From positions 6,262,001-6,326,000 of the forward strand of contig NZ_VLKE01000001.1 of NCBI RefSeq assembly GCF_007830265.1: DNA of 64,000 nucleotides. The letters run 5' to 3'. The notes under the pieces were generated by a model. It saw nothing but the letters and a program-made list of their open reading frames with translations, was not told the origin of the DNA and searched no databases. Both the position numbers and the translations under genes were made by a program. This document shows positions 1-8,198 of this stretch, one piece after another. The stretch is from Micromonospora olivasterospora (GTDB lineage Bacteria > Actinomycetota > Actinomycetes > Mycobacteriales > Micromonosporaceae). Each line of letters begins with the position of its first letter. Position 1 is the stretch's first letter.

Positions 1-308
1 CCCACCGGAGCGAAGGGCATGAACCTCGCCGTCGCCGACGCGCTGGACCTCTCCCGGGCCCTGGTCCCCTTCCTGTCAGGGCGGTCCACGGAACTGCTGG
101 ACGGCTACAGCGACCGTCGCCTGCACCGGGTCTGGCGGGCCGAGCACTTCTCCTGGTGGATGACCTCGATGCTGCACCGGTTCCCCGACGACGACCCGTT
201 CGAGCGTCGCCTGCAACTGGCCCAGCTCCGCTACACCGTGTCGTCGGTCGCCGCCGCGACCAGCCTGGCCGAGAACTCTACGTGGGCCTGCCGTACGACC
301 TCTCCTGA
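1..308 (+). CDS. pobA: 4-hydroxybenzoate 3-monooxygenase, C-terminal part, frameshifted near its end
   Basis: The frame open from base 1 encodes the C-terminal third of a PobA-type flavoprotein hydroxylase, which converts 4-hydroxybenzoate to protocatechuate with NADPH and FAD. The GAKGMNLAVADALDL stretch (FAD-contacting end) and the RAEHFSWWMTSMLHRFPDDD stretch are characteristic of PobA. The family usually ends in a form of AENYVGLPYxxx. Here the frame gives AENSTW and runs on to 489. Skipping two bases in AACTCTACG (273-281) restores AENYVGLPYDLS and a TGA at 306-308. I therefore place the natural end at 308 and read the extra two bases as a frameshift or sequencing error. The 5' part lies outside the window. 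Confidence 0.85.
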   Translation, partial: HRSEGHEPRRRRRAGPLPGPGPLPVRAVHGTAGRLQRPSPAPGLAGRALLLVDDLDAAPVPRRRPVRASPATGPAPLHRVVGRRRDQPGRELYVGLPYDLS

Positions 309-320
309 GGCAGGCCCACG
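281..320. terminator. Perfect 12-bp inverted repeat, likely bidirectional terminator
   Basis: CGTGGGCCTGCC (281-292) pairs exactly with GGCAGGCCCACG (309-320) across a 16-nt loop. The left arm lies inside the last codons of pobA and the loop contains the restored stop codon. The hairpin sits between the convergent pobA and ABC transporter genes, so it could stop transcription from both sides. There is no clear U-tract, which is common in high-GC actinomycetes. Confidence 0.6.
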
Positions 321-331
321 ACAGGGCACCA

Positions 332-2818
332 CTAGGCGCGACTCCGGCGCTGAGCCTGGGCGAACAGTCCGGTCGCCGCGAGCGCCATCAGGCCGGGAAG
401 CCAGTACTGCCACGCCTGGGAGAGCCCGGCGAACACGGCGACGTTCTGGGTCACCTGAAGCAGCACGACTCCGCAGAGAACGCCGATGAAGCTGCCGCGC
501 CCGCCGAAGATGGAGGCGCCACCGAGTACGACCGCGGTGATGCTGGCGAGCGTGTAGGACGTCCCGGCTGTCGGGTCGCCGACCCCGATCTGGGCCGCCA
601 GCAGGAACGCGCCGAACAGTGTGCATACCGAACTGGCGACGTAGGCCAGTACCTGGACCCGGGCCACCGGGATGCCCAGCTTGTGTGCGGCGTGCTCGTT
701 CGAACCGGTGCCCCGCAGGTACAAGCCCGGCATGGTCCGCCGCGACGCGAGTTCGAGGCCGAGCAGGAGTGCCACGCCCACGAGCACCGGCCAGGGGACC
801 GGGCCGATCCCTGCCTTCAGCAGTGCGGTAACCGGATCGGCGATCGAGCCGCCGGGTATGTCGCGCATGACCAGTGACAGCCCCTGCAGCGCCATGTACG
901 TCACCAGCGTCGCCACCACGGGGGCGGCCCCCGCGAACCGGACGAGTGCTCCGTTCGCCCCGCCGACGGCGACGGCGAGCAGGGTCATCAGTCCGACCCC
1001 CACGATCCACCAGACGACCGCGTAGTCGTCGCTGACATAGAACGACGCCACCACGACGAGGGCGCCGCTGAGCGGGCCGACGGAGAGGTCGATCCCGCCG
1101 GTCAACATCACGATCAACTGCCCGGCGGACAGGAACAGCAGGGGTGCGAGCAGTTCCAGCATGCTGCCGATGTTGAAGCTGGAGAGGAACCGCTCGTTCT
1201 GCGTGGCGCCGACCAGCCCGAGGGCGAGCACGGCCGTGAGGAGAAAGACACTCGGGCCCTGCTCGCCGCTGAGAAACCGGCGCCACCGGCTCCCCCGGGC
1301 CCGGCCGCCGGACGCGGCCTGCTCCACGTCCTTCGTGACCGTGCCGGTCAGCGACGCCGCCGTGATGGCGTCGTCGGATATGTCGTCACCGACGAGTTCG
1401 GCCACGACCCGGCCGCCGCGGAAGACCAGAACCCGGTCGCACAGGCCGGCGAGTTCCACGTTGTCCGAGCTGAGCACCACGACGGGTACTCCGTCGTCGG
1501 CGGTCCGCCGGAGCCGGTGGTAGATGTCGGAGCGGACACCCACGTCGATGCCCTGGGTGGGCTCGTCGCAGAGCAGGACCTTGGGGTCGGAGAGCAGCGA
1601 GCGGCCCAGCACCACCTTCTGCTGGTTACCGCCGGAGAGCGTCTCGACCGCCACGTCAGGCGAGGCGAGCCGCACCCCCAGGTCCGCGATCTCCCGTCGG
1701 ACGATCCGCTCCTCGGACTGCGGGGCGATGACGCCGGCGCGGGACGTCCGGTGGGTCGCGGCGACGGCCAGATTCTCCCGGACGGAGTGGATGGTGGCCA
1801 CTCCCTCGATGTGGCGTTCCTGGGGCATGAGCACGATGCCCGACGCGCGGGCACGGCGTGGGCTCGACACGTCGACCGGGCGATCGTCGACCGTCACCTG
1901 GCCGCTGCTGCGCGTCGCGCCGCCGAGGGCCCTGATGAACTCCCGTTGGCCGTTGCCCTCGACGCCGGCCAGGCCGACGATCTCGTGCCGCGCCACGTCC
2001 ACACTCACACCGGCGAACCGGTCGGACGTCAGGTTCCGTACCCGGAGCACGGGTTCCCCCAGATCGTCGGCGCGGTCGGGGAACAGCGCCGTGACCTCGC
2101 GTCCGGCGACTCGGGTGATGATTTCCCGCTCGCTGACGTCGGACCGGTTGAATGTGCCGCGGATCTGCCCGTCCCGCAGCACGGTGATGCGGTCAGCCAG
2201 CGCGAACACGTCGGGTAGCCGGTGGCTGATGTACACGACCGCGACACCACGGGCCGCAAGCCCGCGGATGCCCTCGAACAGTCGGTTGGTCTCGGCGGCC
2301 ATGAACGGTTCGGTGGGTTCGTCGAAGATGACGACCTCCGGGTCGCAGGCGAGCGCGCCGCAGATCTCGACCGCCTGTTTCTCGGCGAGAGTCAGGGTGC
2401 GGACCGACGAGGTGGGATCGATCGGCATTCCCATCGCCGCCAGCTTGTCCCTCGCCCACCTTGTGGCCTCGGCGAACCTGGGCCGCTTCGCCTCCGGGAC
2501 CGACAGCATGAGGTTCTCAGCCACCGTCAGGTCGGCCAGCAGCGCTGGATGCTGGAAGGCGATCGCCAGACCCTGCCTGCGCGCGGCGGTCGGCGAGACT
2601 TCGGCGATCGGCCTCCCGCCGATCTCGACGCTGCCGGTGTCCGGCTTCAGTGCCCCGGATGCGATCGCCATCAGGGTGGACTTCCCCGCGCCGTTGCCAC
2701 CGACGAGTGCGTGGATCTCGCCTGCGTGGACCTCGAAGTCGACCCGATCGAGGGCGAGGACGCCGGGGAAGCGTTTTGTCACACCGCGCATCACGAGGCG
2801 GGCGTTGGATCCAGCCAT
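332..2818 (-). CDS. Sugar ABC transporter: ATPase (RbsA-like) fused to permease (RbsC-like)
   Basis: One 828-residue protein joins two ABC ATPase domains to a membrane permease. Residues about 1-500 look like RbsA/XylG. The first ATPase has Walker A GGNGAGKST, Walker B VVIFDEPT and switch His in ISHR. The second has the LSGGNQQK signature but no normal Walker A, as is usual in this family. Residues about 530-828 are an RbsC-type permease with many hydrophobic helices and the GGIDLSVG motif. The ATG at 2818 is preceded by AAGGGA. The frame stays open further upstream but lacks homology there. The partner binding protein and a second permease lie just upstream, so the system has one free and one ATPase-tethered permease. 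Confidence 0.9.
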   Translation of the reverse strand: MAGSNARLVMRGVTKRFPGVLALDRVDFEVHAGEIHALVGGNGAGKSTLMAIASGALKPDTGSVEIGGRPIAEVSPTAARRQGLAIAFQHPALLADLTVAENLMLSVPEAKRPRFAEATRWARDKLAAMGMPIDPTSSVRTLTLAEKQAVEICGALACDPEVVIFDEPTEPFMAAETNRLFEGIRGLAARGVAVVYISHRLPDVFALADRITVLRDGQIRGTFNRSDVSEREIITRVAGREVTALFPDRADDLGEPVLRVRNLTSDRFAGVSVDVARHEIVGLAGVEGNGQREFIRALGGATRSSGQVTVDDRPVDVSSPRRARASGIVLMPQERHIEGVATIHSVRENLAVAATHRTSRAGVIAPQSEERIVRREIADLGVRLASPDVAVETLSGGNQQKVVLGRSLLSDPKVLLCDEPTQGIDVGVRSDIYHRLRRTADDGVPVVVLSSDNVELAGLCDRVLVFRGGRVVAELVGDDISDDAITAASLTGTVTKDVEQAASGGRARGSRWRRFLSGEQGPSVFLLTAVLALGLVGATQNERFLSSFNIGSMLELLAPLLFLSAGQLIVMLTGGIDLSVGPLSGALVVVASFYVSDDYAVVWWIVGVGLMTLLAVAVGGANGALVRFAGAAPVVATLVTYMALQGLSLVMRDIPGGSIADPVTALLKAGIGPVPWPVLVGVALLLGLELASRRTMPGLYLRGTGSNEHAAHKLGIPVARVQVLAYVASSVCTLFGAFLLAAQIGVGDPTAGTSYTLASITAVVLGGASIFGGRGSFIGVLCGVVLLQVTQNVAVFAGLSQAWQYWLPGLMALAATGLFAQAQRRSRA

Positions 2819-2886
2819 GGTTGGTGTCCCTTCGGATGCTTGGCCGTTGACCGGGGTGTCGGCCAACGGCCAAGCATGGAGGTGGA

Positions 2887-4047
2887 TCAGTTGTAGATGC
2901 TCTTGAGCTGTTCGGGGCCGAGCTCCGCGGAGAGGATGGCGTTGCTGGGCAGGGCCGGGTCGCACCTGGGCTGCTTGGCCTTGTCGAAGCTGTCCTCGTA
3001 GATCGGGATGTTGATGATCTCGGGCTCGCCGTCGGTGATCCCCTGCTTCGCCGCGACCGCCTTGCGCAGGGCGAGTCGGACGATCCAGGTCCGGCTGGAG
3101 ACAGTCACGATGTTGTAGTCCGGCTGTTGGGCACTACGTTTCTTCCACTCGCAGGCGAAGCCGTTGAGGTCGTTGGCCGTCCAGAGGGGCAGCTTCCGGT
3201 TGGCCGCCTCGAAGGCGCGAAGGCCGCCGAGGGATCCGTCACCGGAGTCTGAGATGATCGCGTCGATCTTCGGGTATTTGGTCAGCAGGCCGGCAACGAC
3301 CCGCTGGGTCTGCGCGGGGTTCCAGTTCGTGTCGATCGGCTTGCCCGGCTCGTTCAGCAACTTGGCGTTTCGGCAGGCGGGGTTCGCGGCGAACTCCTCC
3401 TCGACACCCTTGATCTCGGTGGTGCTCTGGGTGTTGCCGGGCGTACCGCCGAGGAACAGCACGTTTCCGCCGGTGTCGCCCAGGTGCGCACAGGTCCACC
3501 GCGCCCAGGTGCGGCCGTCGTTGATGGTGTTGTGGCCGACGAAGGTGGTGTAGTCCTTGCCGGGGGTACCGCCCGGGTTGGCGGTCCACGGGACGATGGC
3601 GACACCGGCTTTGAACGCCTCCCGCAGGGTGGGCAGCAGCGCCTCTCCGGCGTCGGGGAAGACGACGATGGCGTCGGCGCCCTGGGCGACGAGGGCCTTG
3701 ATGTCGCTGATCGCCTTCTGCGGGTTGTTCTGAGCGTCGGAGTACGGCATGACGGTGAGGTTCGAACACTTGCGTGCCTCGTCCTCGAACTCCGCCCGGG
3801 CCGTCTTGCGCCAGGCGTTGTCACCTGTCCCGTCAGCCAGCGCGACCTTCAACGGCTTGCTGCCGCAGAACTCCTGGATCGACTTCAGCTGGTTGACCTC
3901 GCCGACCCGGGTCTGGTCGCTGTAGACGGCCTCGACGTTCGCGGCGTTCGGCGAGTCGTTCTTCTTGGCGGCGCATCCGGTGACGGCGAGCATCGCCGTG
4001 ATCACCACCGCTCCGGCCGCCGGCACGCGGCGTTGTTTGTCGATCAC
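2887..4047 (-). CDS. Sugar-type ABC transporter substrate-binding lipoprotein
   Basis: This 386-residue protein starts with a lipoprotein signal (hydrophobic AGAVVITAMLAVTGC, lipobox VTGC) and continues as a Peripla_BP_4-type sugar-binding protein. Recognisable stretches include DAIVVFPDAG, VPWTANPGG, FLGGTPGN and IDAIISDSGDGS. It should capture a sugar or related polyol outside the membrane for the permeases encoded on either side. It lies between permease and ATPase-permease genes on the same strand with short gaps, consistent with one operon beginning at the SDR gene. The ligand cannot be told from sequence. Confidence 0.88.
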   Translation of the reverse strand: MIDKQRRVPAAGAVVITAMLAVTGCAAKKNDSPNAANVEAVYSDQTRVGEVNQLKSIQEFCGSKPLKVALADGTGDNAWRKTARAEFEDEARKCSNLTVMPYSDAQNNPQKAISDIKALVAQGADAIVVFPDAGEALLPTLREAFKAGVAIVPWTANPGGTPGKDYTTFVGHNTINDGRTWARWTCAHLGDTGGNVLFLGGTPGNTQSTTEIKGVEEEFAANPACRNAKLLNEPGKPIDTNWNPAQTQRVVAGLLTKYPKIDAIISDSGDGSLGGLRAFEAANRKLPLWTANDLNGFACEWKKRSAQQPDYNIVTVSSRTWIVRLALRKAVAAKQGITDGEPEIINIPIYEDSFDKAKQPRCDPALPSNAILSAELGPEQLKSIYN

Positions 4048-4105
4048 TGTTCCTCCAGTTCGAGGGCTACTAGGGGAAGAAACGGGCGATATGAGATGGA
4101 AGGGG

Positions 4106-5122
4106 TCACCGGGATCTGGGCACGCCGAGCCGGCGTAGGACCCCGGTCAGTGGAAGTCGGCGCAGGACGACGGCCACCGCGAGCACGACCGCCTGCACGA
4201 GCAACTGGATCGAGGTGGTGGCACCGGCGGCCAGGACGACCTGGTTCAGCTGGGTCAGGAACAGCGCGGCGACGCCGGTGGCGAGGGCGTTGCTCATGCC
4301 GCCGGTCAGTACGCTCCCGCCGAGGACCACAGCGGCGATGGACGACAGCTGGTACGTGTTACCGAGCAGGATGTCGGGCGTACGCAGGTATCCCGCGAGA
4401 AGCAGCCCGGCCGCGGCGTACAGAGCCCCGGCCGCGGCATAGGCGGAGACCTGGTATGCCCCGGTCCGGATACCCAGCAGCCGCGCGGCTGCGGAGTTGG
4501 CGCCCGCCGCCATGAACCGGCGACCCAGCACCGACCGGCGGCGCAGCCACTGGGTGGCCACGACCAGCACCACCGCGATGATCAGGAGGTTTGGTACCAC
4601 CCACACCGAGCCGGTCGCGAAGCCGCTGAGGCTCGGATCCGCCGAGCCGGGGAATCCGCCGGACACCTGTAGGACCACGCCGATGAGGATCGCGTTCATG
4701 GCCAGGGTCACCACGAACGCCGCTATCCCGAACCGCACCACGGCGATGCCGGTGACGAGTCCACCGGCCGCGCCCACGAGGAGTCCGAGGGCGGCCGCGA
4801 TCGGGACCGGGATGCCGGCGAGCTGCGGCACCTTGGTGACGAACACCGCGGCCAGGGCCATCGCGCCGGGCACCGAGAGGTCGATGCCGCCCTGGCTGAC
4901 GACGAAGGCCTGCCCGAGTGCGGCGACCGCCAGGACCGCAGCGAATGGGAACATCGAGTTCAACGCGGAACCGGAGAGGCTGCCCGGCGCGATCAGCGGG
5001 CTGGCCGCGAAGAGCAGCGCGGTCATCACCCACACCGGCGTGAACGGCCCCCGGGGCAGCCGCACCCGTGACGCGGGGATCTGCCTGGATTGCTGTTCGG
5101 GTTCGCTTACGTCGAGGGACAT
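4106..5122 (-). CDS. Sugar-type ABC transporter permease
   Basis: This 338-residue RbsC-like integral membrane protein has about eight to ten hydrophobic segments and the family motif GGIDLSVPGA in the middle. The SSIAAVVLGGSVLTGG loop near the C-terminus is also typical. I chose the ATG at 5122 (MSLDVSEPEQ) because AAAGGA precedes it. The open frame extends 26 codons further upstream without homology. It is the second permease of the system, the first being fused to the ATPase downstream, so the pore is probably a heterodimer. Confidence 0.88.
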   Translation of the reverse strand: MSLDVSEPEQQSRQIPASRVRLPRGPFTPVWVMTALLFAASPLIAPGSLSGSALNSMFPFAAVLAVAALGQAFVVSQGGIDLSVPGAMALAAVFVTKVPQLAGIPVPIAAALGLLVGAAGGLVTGIAVVRFGIAAFVVTLAMNAILIGVVLQVSGGFPGSADPSLSGFATGSVWVVPNLLIIAVVLVVATQWLRRRSVLGRRFMAAGANSAAARLLGIRTGAYQVSAYAAAGALYAAAGLLLAGYLRTPDILLGNTYQLSSIAAVVLGGSVLTGGMSNALATGVAALFLTQLNQVVLAAGATTSIQLLVQAVVLAVAVVLRRLPLTGVLRRLGVPRSR

Positions 5123-5159
5123 CCCGCGTGTCCTTTCTGTCAGACCGGGGTGCGCGTGG

Positions 5160-5915
5160 TCATACGGCGGTGTAGCCGCCATCGACCGGAATGTCGGCAC
5201 CGGTGATGAAGCTCGACCTGGGACCGAGCAGGAACACGATCACTGCGGCGACCTCGGAGGTGTCCGCGATCCGGTGCAGCGGATGGGAGTCGACGAGCTG
5301 CCGTTCGGCAGCGATCGGATCGGGTTGTGCCGCGAGGTACGTCCGAAGCTGGTCCGTACGGACCGAGCCTGGGCTCACGGCGTTGCAGCGGATGTTGTGG
5401 CCGGCGTAGTCGGCGGCGATCTGACGGGTCAGCTGGAGCACCGCCCCCTTGGAGGCGCAGTACGCCGGCTGGTTGGGCAGGCCGACTCTCCCCGAGATCG
5501 ACGAGAGGTTGACGATGGAGCCGCCCAGCCCTTGACCGACCATGGCTCGGACGACGTGCTTGCACGTGAGGAAGGTGCCGGTCGCGTTCACGGTGAGCAC
5601 CCGCGTCCAGTCCGCGAGCGTGGTCTCGGTGAGCGGCGTGGAGATCATCGTGGCGGCGCAGTTGACCAGCCCGTCGATCCTGTCCCAGGCGTCGAGTGCC
5701 GCGCCGACGGTGTCGTGGACCGCGTCCTCGTCGGCGATGTCGGCTACGTGGGCCAACGCCTGCCGCCCCTCGGAGCGCAGCTCCGCCGCCAGCCGTTCGA
5801 TCCCCTCCGCTCGGTGGTCGACCAGCAGAACGGCGTCGCCCGCGGCGGCGACGGCACGTGCCACGGCGGCACCGATGCCACCGCTCGCGCCGGTGATCAT
5901 GATGGCGTTCCCCAT
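5160..5915 (-). CDS. SDR-family NAD(P)-dependent oxidoreductase
   Basis: This is a classical short-chain dehydrogenase of 251 residues. The nucleotide-binding motif TGASGGIG is at residues 8-15, the NAG-equivalent is NCAAT near 85-89, the catalytic Ser is in NLSSISG (about 138-139), and Tyr152 and Lys156 form the YxxxK motif in YCASK. It is the first gene of the minus-strand transporter operon and faces a plus-strand set of hydrolase and dehydratase genes. A role in oxidising an imported sugar or polyol, possibly to a lactone or keto compound, is plausible but is inference. An acidic residue (VDHR) after the second strand suggests NAD rather than NADP. Confidence 0.88.
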   Translation of the reverse strand: MGNAIMITGASGGIGAAVARAVAAAGDAVLLVDHRAEGIERLAAELRSEGRQALAHVADIADEDAVHDTVGAALDAWDRIDGLVNCAATMISTPLTETTLADWTRVLTVNATGTFLTCKHVVRAMVGQGLGGSIVNLSSISGRVGLPNQPAYCASKGAVLQLTRQIAADYAGHNIRCNAVSPGSVRTDQLRTYLAAQPDPIAAERQLVDSHPLHRIADTSEVAAVIVFLLGPRSSFITGADIPVDGGYTAV

Positions 5916-6146
5916 GATCAGGTCCTTTGGCTCGTAGGGTCAGCGGTTTGCCGGACGGGCCGGCCGGTCGGTGGGGGCCGAGGCGCTGAACCTCCACCGG
6001 TCCCACCTCGAATGCATCCCACCGCTTGGGTGGAGGCGGGATATCCGAGCGTTGTTCGGTGGGCGGCACGTCGCTGCGTTGCACGCGGGTTGTACCGCCG
6101 ATTATGCAGATGAGCTGCGGGAACAGCTCTAAGCTGGGGACGAGGC

Positions 6147-6170
6147 TGACATGCTGCATGCAGCATGTCA
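6147..6170. promoter_or_regulatory. 24-bp perfect palindrome, candidate GntR operator (site 1)
   Basis: The 24 bases are identical to their reverse complement, with core CATGCTGCATGCAGCATG. The site lies in the 333-bp region between the divergent SDR (start 5915) and nitrilase-like (start 6249) genes. A second, one-mismatch copy follows 49 bp downstream, centre to centre. The GntR regulator at 9997-10704, encoded at the end of the plus-strand operon, is the obvious candidate binder. The rest of 5916-6248 shows only a short CCCACC/GGGTGG hairpin at 6018-6033. Confidence 0.7.
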
Positions 6171-6196
6171 AGGGCTTGACGGCGACTTGGACGGTT

Positions 6197-6218
6197 GGCA
6201 TGCTGCATGCAGCGTGCC
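6197..6218. promoter_or_regulatory. 22-bp near-palindrome, candidate GntR operator (site 2)
   Basis: GGCATGCTGCATGCAGCGTGCC is palindromic apart from one base pair and shares the CATGCTGCATGCAGC core with site 1. It lies 31 bp before the GTG start of the nitrilase-like gene, where a bound repressor would block transcription or promoter clearance. Confidence 0.65.
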
Positions 6219-6248
6219 GGTGACGGCGGTTCGGAGCAGAGGCGGTGA

Positions 6249-7130
6249 GTGCTGGAGATGCCCGGGACGAAGGAAACGGTGAGGGTCGCGGTCGCCCAAC
6301 TGCCATCAGCTCAGGGAAACCCGGATGCGAACGTCGAACGTACGGCCGCGACGATCAGACGCGCCGGCGCGGAGGGCAACCACCTGGTGGTGTTCCCGGA
6401 GTGCACGCTCAGTGGATACATGTTCGACTCGCACGAGGAGACGGCGCGCGCCGCCATCGGCGTCGGCGATCCCCGGATCGGGCACCTCGTCCGGGCATGC
6501 CGGGAAGCATCGACCATCGCCGTGGTCGGCTTCCTCGAAACCGACGGCACCCTGCTGTACAACTCGGCGGTGACGCTCGGCCCGCACGGGGTGCTCGGGA
6601 TCTACCGCAAGCAGCATCTGCCGTACCTCGGCGCCGACCGGTTCGTGACACCCGGTCGCGGCGACACCCCGCCGGTGGTGGAGACGCCGGCCGGAAAGAT
6701 CGGCACGATGATCTGCTTCGACCTGCGCTTCCCGGAGGCGGCCCGGGTGCTCGCCCTGCAAGGTGCGGACATCATCGCGGTGCCGACCAACTGGCCGCGA
6801 AACGCGAACATGCTCTCCGACCACGTCACCCGGGTCCGGGCCCTGGAGAACCTCGTCTACCTCGCCGTCGCCGACCGCGCCGACGAGGAGAACGGCACTC
6901 CCTTCCACGGCCGGAGCCAGGTGGTCTCTCCGGGCGGGGAGGTTCTGGTCGACGCCGGCACGGACGAAGGACTCTTCGGCGCCGAGGTGGAGCTCGCCCA
7001 GGCCCGCAACAAGAAGCTGGTGATCGTCCCGGGCGAGTACGAACTTGAGATCTTCGCCGGACGCAGACCGGACCAGTACACCGAGATCACCGGTCCGGTC
7101 CGGGCCGAGCGGGACGCGGACCTCGACTGA
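6249..7130 (+). CDS. Carbon-nitrogen hydrolase (nitrilase superfamily)
   Basis: This 293-residue protein has the nitrilase-superfamily triad: Glu51 (FPECTLSG), Lys121 (YRKQHLP) and Cys156 (ICFDLRFPE). Such enzymes cleave amides, carbamates or nitriles by a cysteine thioester mechanism. Length and motifs fit a cytosolic aliphatic amidase or carbamoylase-type member; the substrate is unknown. The GTG at 6249 has AGAGG six bases upstream, while the in-frame ATG at 6258 has GGAG too close to be useful. It leads a plus-strand operon with a cyclase-family hydrolase, an IlvD-type dehydratase and a GntR regulator. Confidence 0.88.
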   Translation: MLEMPGTKETVRVAVAQLPSAQGNPDANVERTAATIRRAGAEGNHLVVFPECTLSGYMFDSHEETARAAIGVGDPRIGHLVRACREASTIAVVGFLETDGTLLYNSAVTLGPHGVLGIYRKQHLPYLGADRFVTPGRGDTPPVVETPAGKIGTMICFDLRFPEAARVLALQGADIIAVPTNWPRNANMLSDHVTRVRALENLVYLAVADRADEENGTPFHGRSQVVSPGGEVLVDAGTDEGLFGAEVELAQARNKKLVIVPGEYELEIFAGRRPDQYTEITGPVRAERDADLD

Positions 7131-7169
7131 GGTCGGACGAAGACATGCGACCAGAGAAGGAGGGCGGCC

Positions 7170-8144
7170 GTGTGCGGACCTGAGTTCATCACCGAGGCGA
7201 CCCGACAGAAGATCGCGGCCTACGCCGCCCAGTTCCGGAAGGTGACCAGGAGTCCCTTCGGCCCCGACGACGAGATCGGCATGCTCAACCTGCTGTCGGC
7301 TGAATCCGCCCGCGAGGTCATGCGACGCGCCGACGGCGGTGCCGCGATCGACCTGTCGGTGGACATGTTCATGGGCATGCCCTCCTGGACCAAGGCCGGT
7401 GACCCGCCCTTCCAGCAGTGGATGACCCACACCCCCGCCGGCACGGTTCTCGACGACCTGACCGGCGCCGGGCAGGCCCAGAACGAACTGGTCGCCTACT
7501 CCGGCGACGCGGTGTCGATGTACACCCACACCGGGACGCATATCGACACGCTCAACCACTTCGGCTACAACGGCGAGATCTGGAACGGATTCTCCGCCGC
7601 GCAGCACCTCAGTTCCCGGCACTGGACCAGATGCGGAGCCGACAGGATCCCCCCGATCATCGGTCGCGGCGTGCTCTTCGACGTGGCCGCGCTGCACGGT
7701 GTCGACATGCTGCCGGACAACTACGGCATCGGCGCCGATGACCTACGGAACGCACTGAAACGACAGCGGACCACCTTCCTGCCCGGGGACATCGCACTGG
7801 TCCGTACGGGGCGAATGACCCAGTGGCCCGATCCACGGCGCTACATCGACAACAGCCCTGGACTGAACCTCGACGGCGCGCGGTTCCTCGCCCTGGCCGG
7901 AGCAGCGGTGATCGGCGGCGACAACTCGGCTCTCGAACAGATGCCGGCCAACGACCCGGAGAACTGGCAGGTGGTCCACACCTACCTGCTCGGTGAGGCC
8001 GGTGTGCCCATCATGGAGATCGTCGACTGTGAGCACCTCGCCGCGGAATCCCTCTACGAATTCGCCTTCGTCGGCGCCTGCCTGAAAATCCGCGGCGCCA
8101 CCGGCGCGCCGATGCGCCCCCTTGCCCTGCCACTGATCCGCTGA
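7170..8144 (+). CDS. Cyclase-family (kynurenine formamidase-like) metal hydrolase
   Basis: This 324-residue protein is of the 'cyclase' fold that includes KynB-type formamidases. The metal-binding signature HTGTHIDTLNH occupies residues 120-130 (His120, His124, Asp126, His130). The C-terminal GLNLDGARFLA...GGDNSALE segment is also family-typical. It probably hydrolyses an amide, ester or lactone. The GTG start at 7170 follows a strong GAAGGAGGG. The protein is longer than bacterial KynB (about 210 residues) and resembles the longer cyclase-family proteins found in catabolic operons. Confidence 0.85.
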   Translation: MCGPEFITEATRQKIAAYAAQFRKVTRSPFGPDDEIGMLNLLSAESAREVMRRADGGAAIDLSVDMFMGMPSWTKAGDPPFQQWMTHTPAGTVLDDLTGAGQAQNELVAYSGDAVSMYTHTGTHIDTLNHFGYNGEIWNGFSAAQHLSSRHWTRCGADRIPPIIGRGVLFDVAALHGVDMLPDNYGIGADDLRNALKRQRTTFLPGDIALVRTGRMTQWPDPRRYIDNSPGLNLDGARFLALAGAAVIGGDNSALEQMPANDPENWQVVHTYLLGEAGVPIMEIVDCEHLAAESLYEFAFVGACLKIRGATGAPMRPLALPLIR

Positions 8145-8198
8145 GCAACACGATCAGCCGGATTCCACCGTCACCATTTCAAGTAAGGCGACCCTGTC

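Noticed and set aside
309..489. Extended C-terminus of the pobA frame
   Set aside because: It overlaps the ABC gene on the other strand and has no homology; the conserved family end is recovered by a small frameshift.
2819..2965. Longer N-terminus for the ATPase-permease fusion
   Set aside because: It overlaps the binding-protein gene, lacks homology, and the ATG at 2818 has a good ribosome-binding site.
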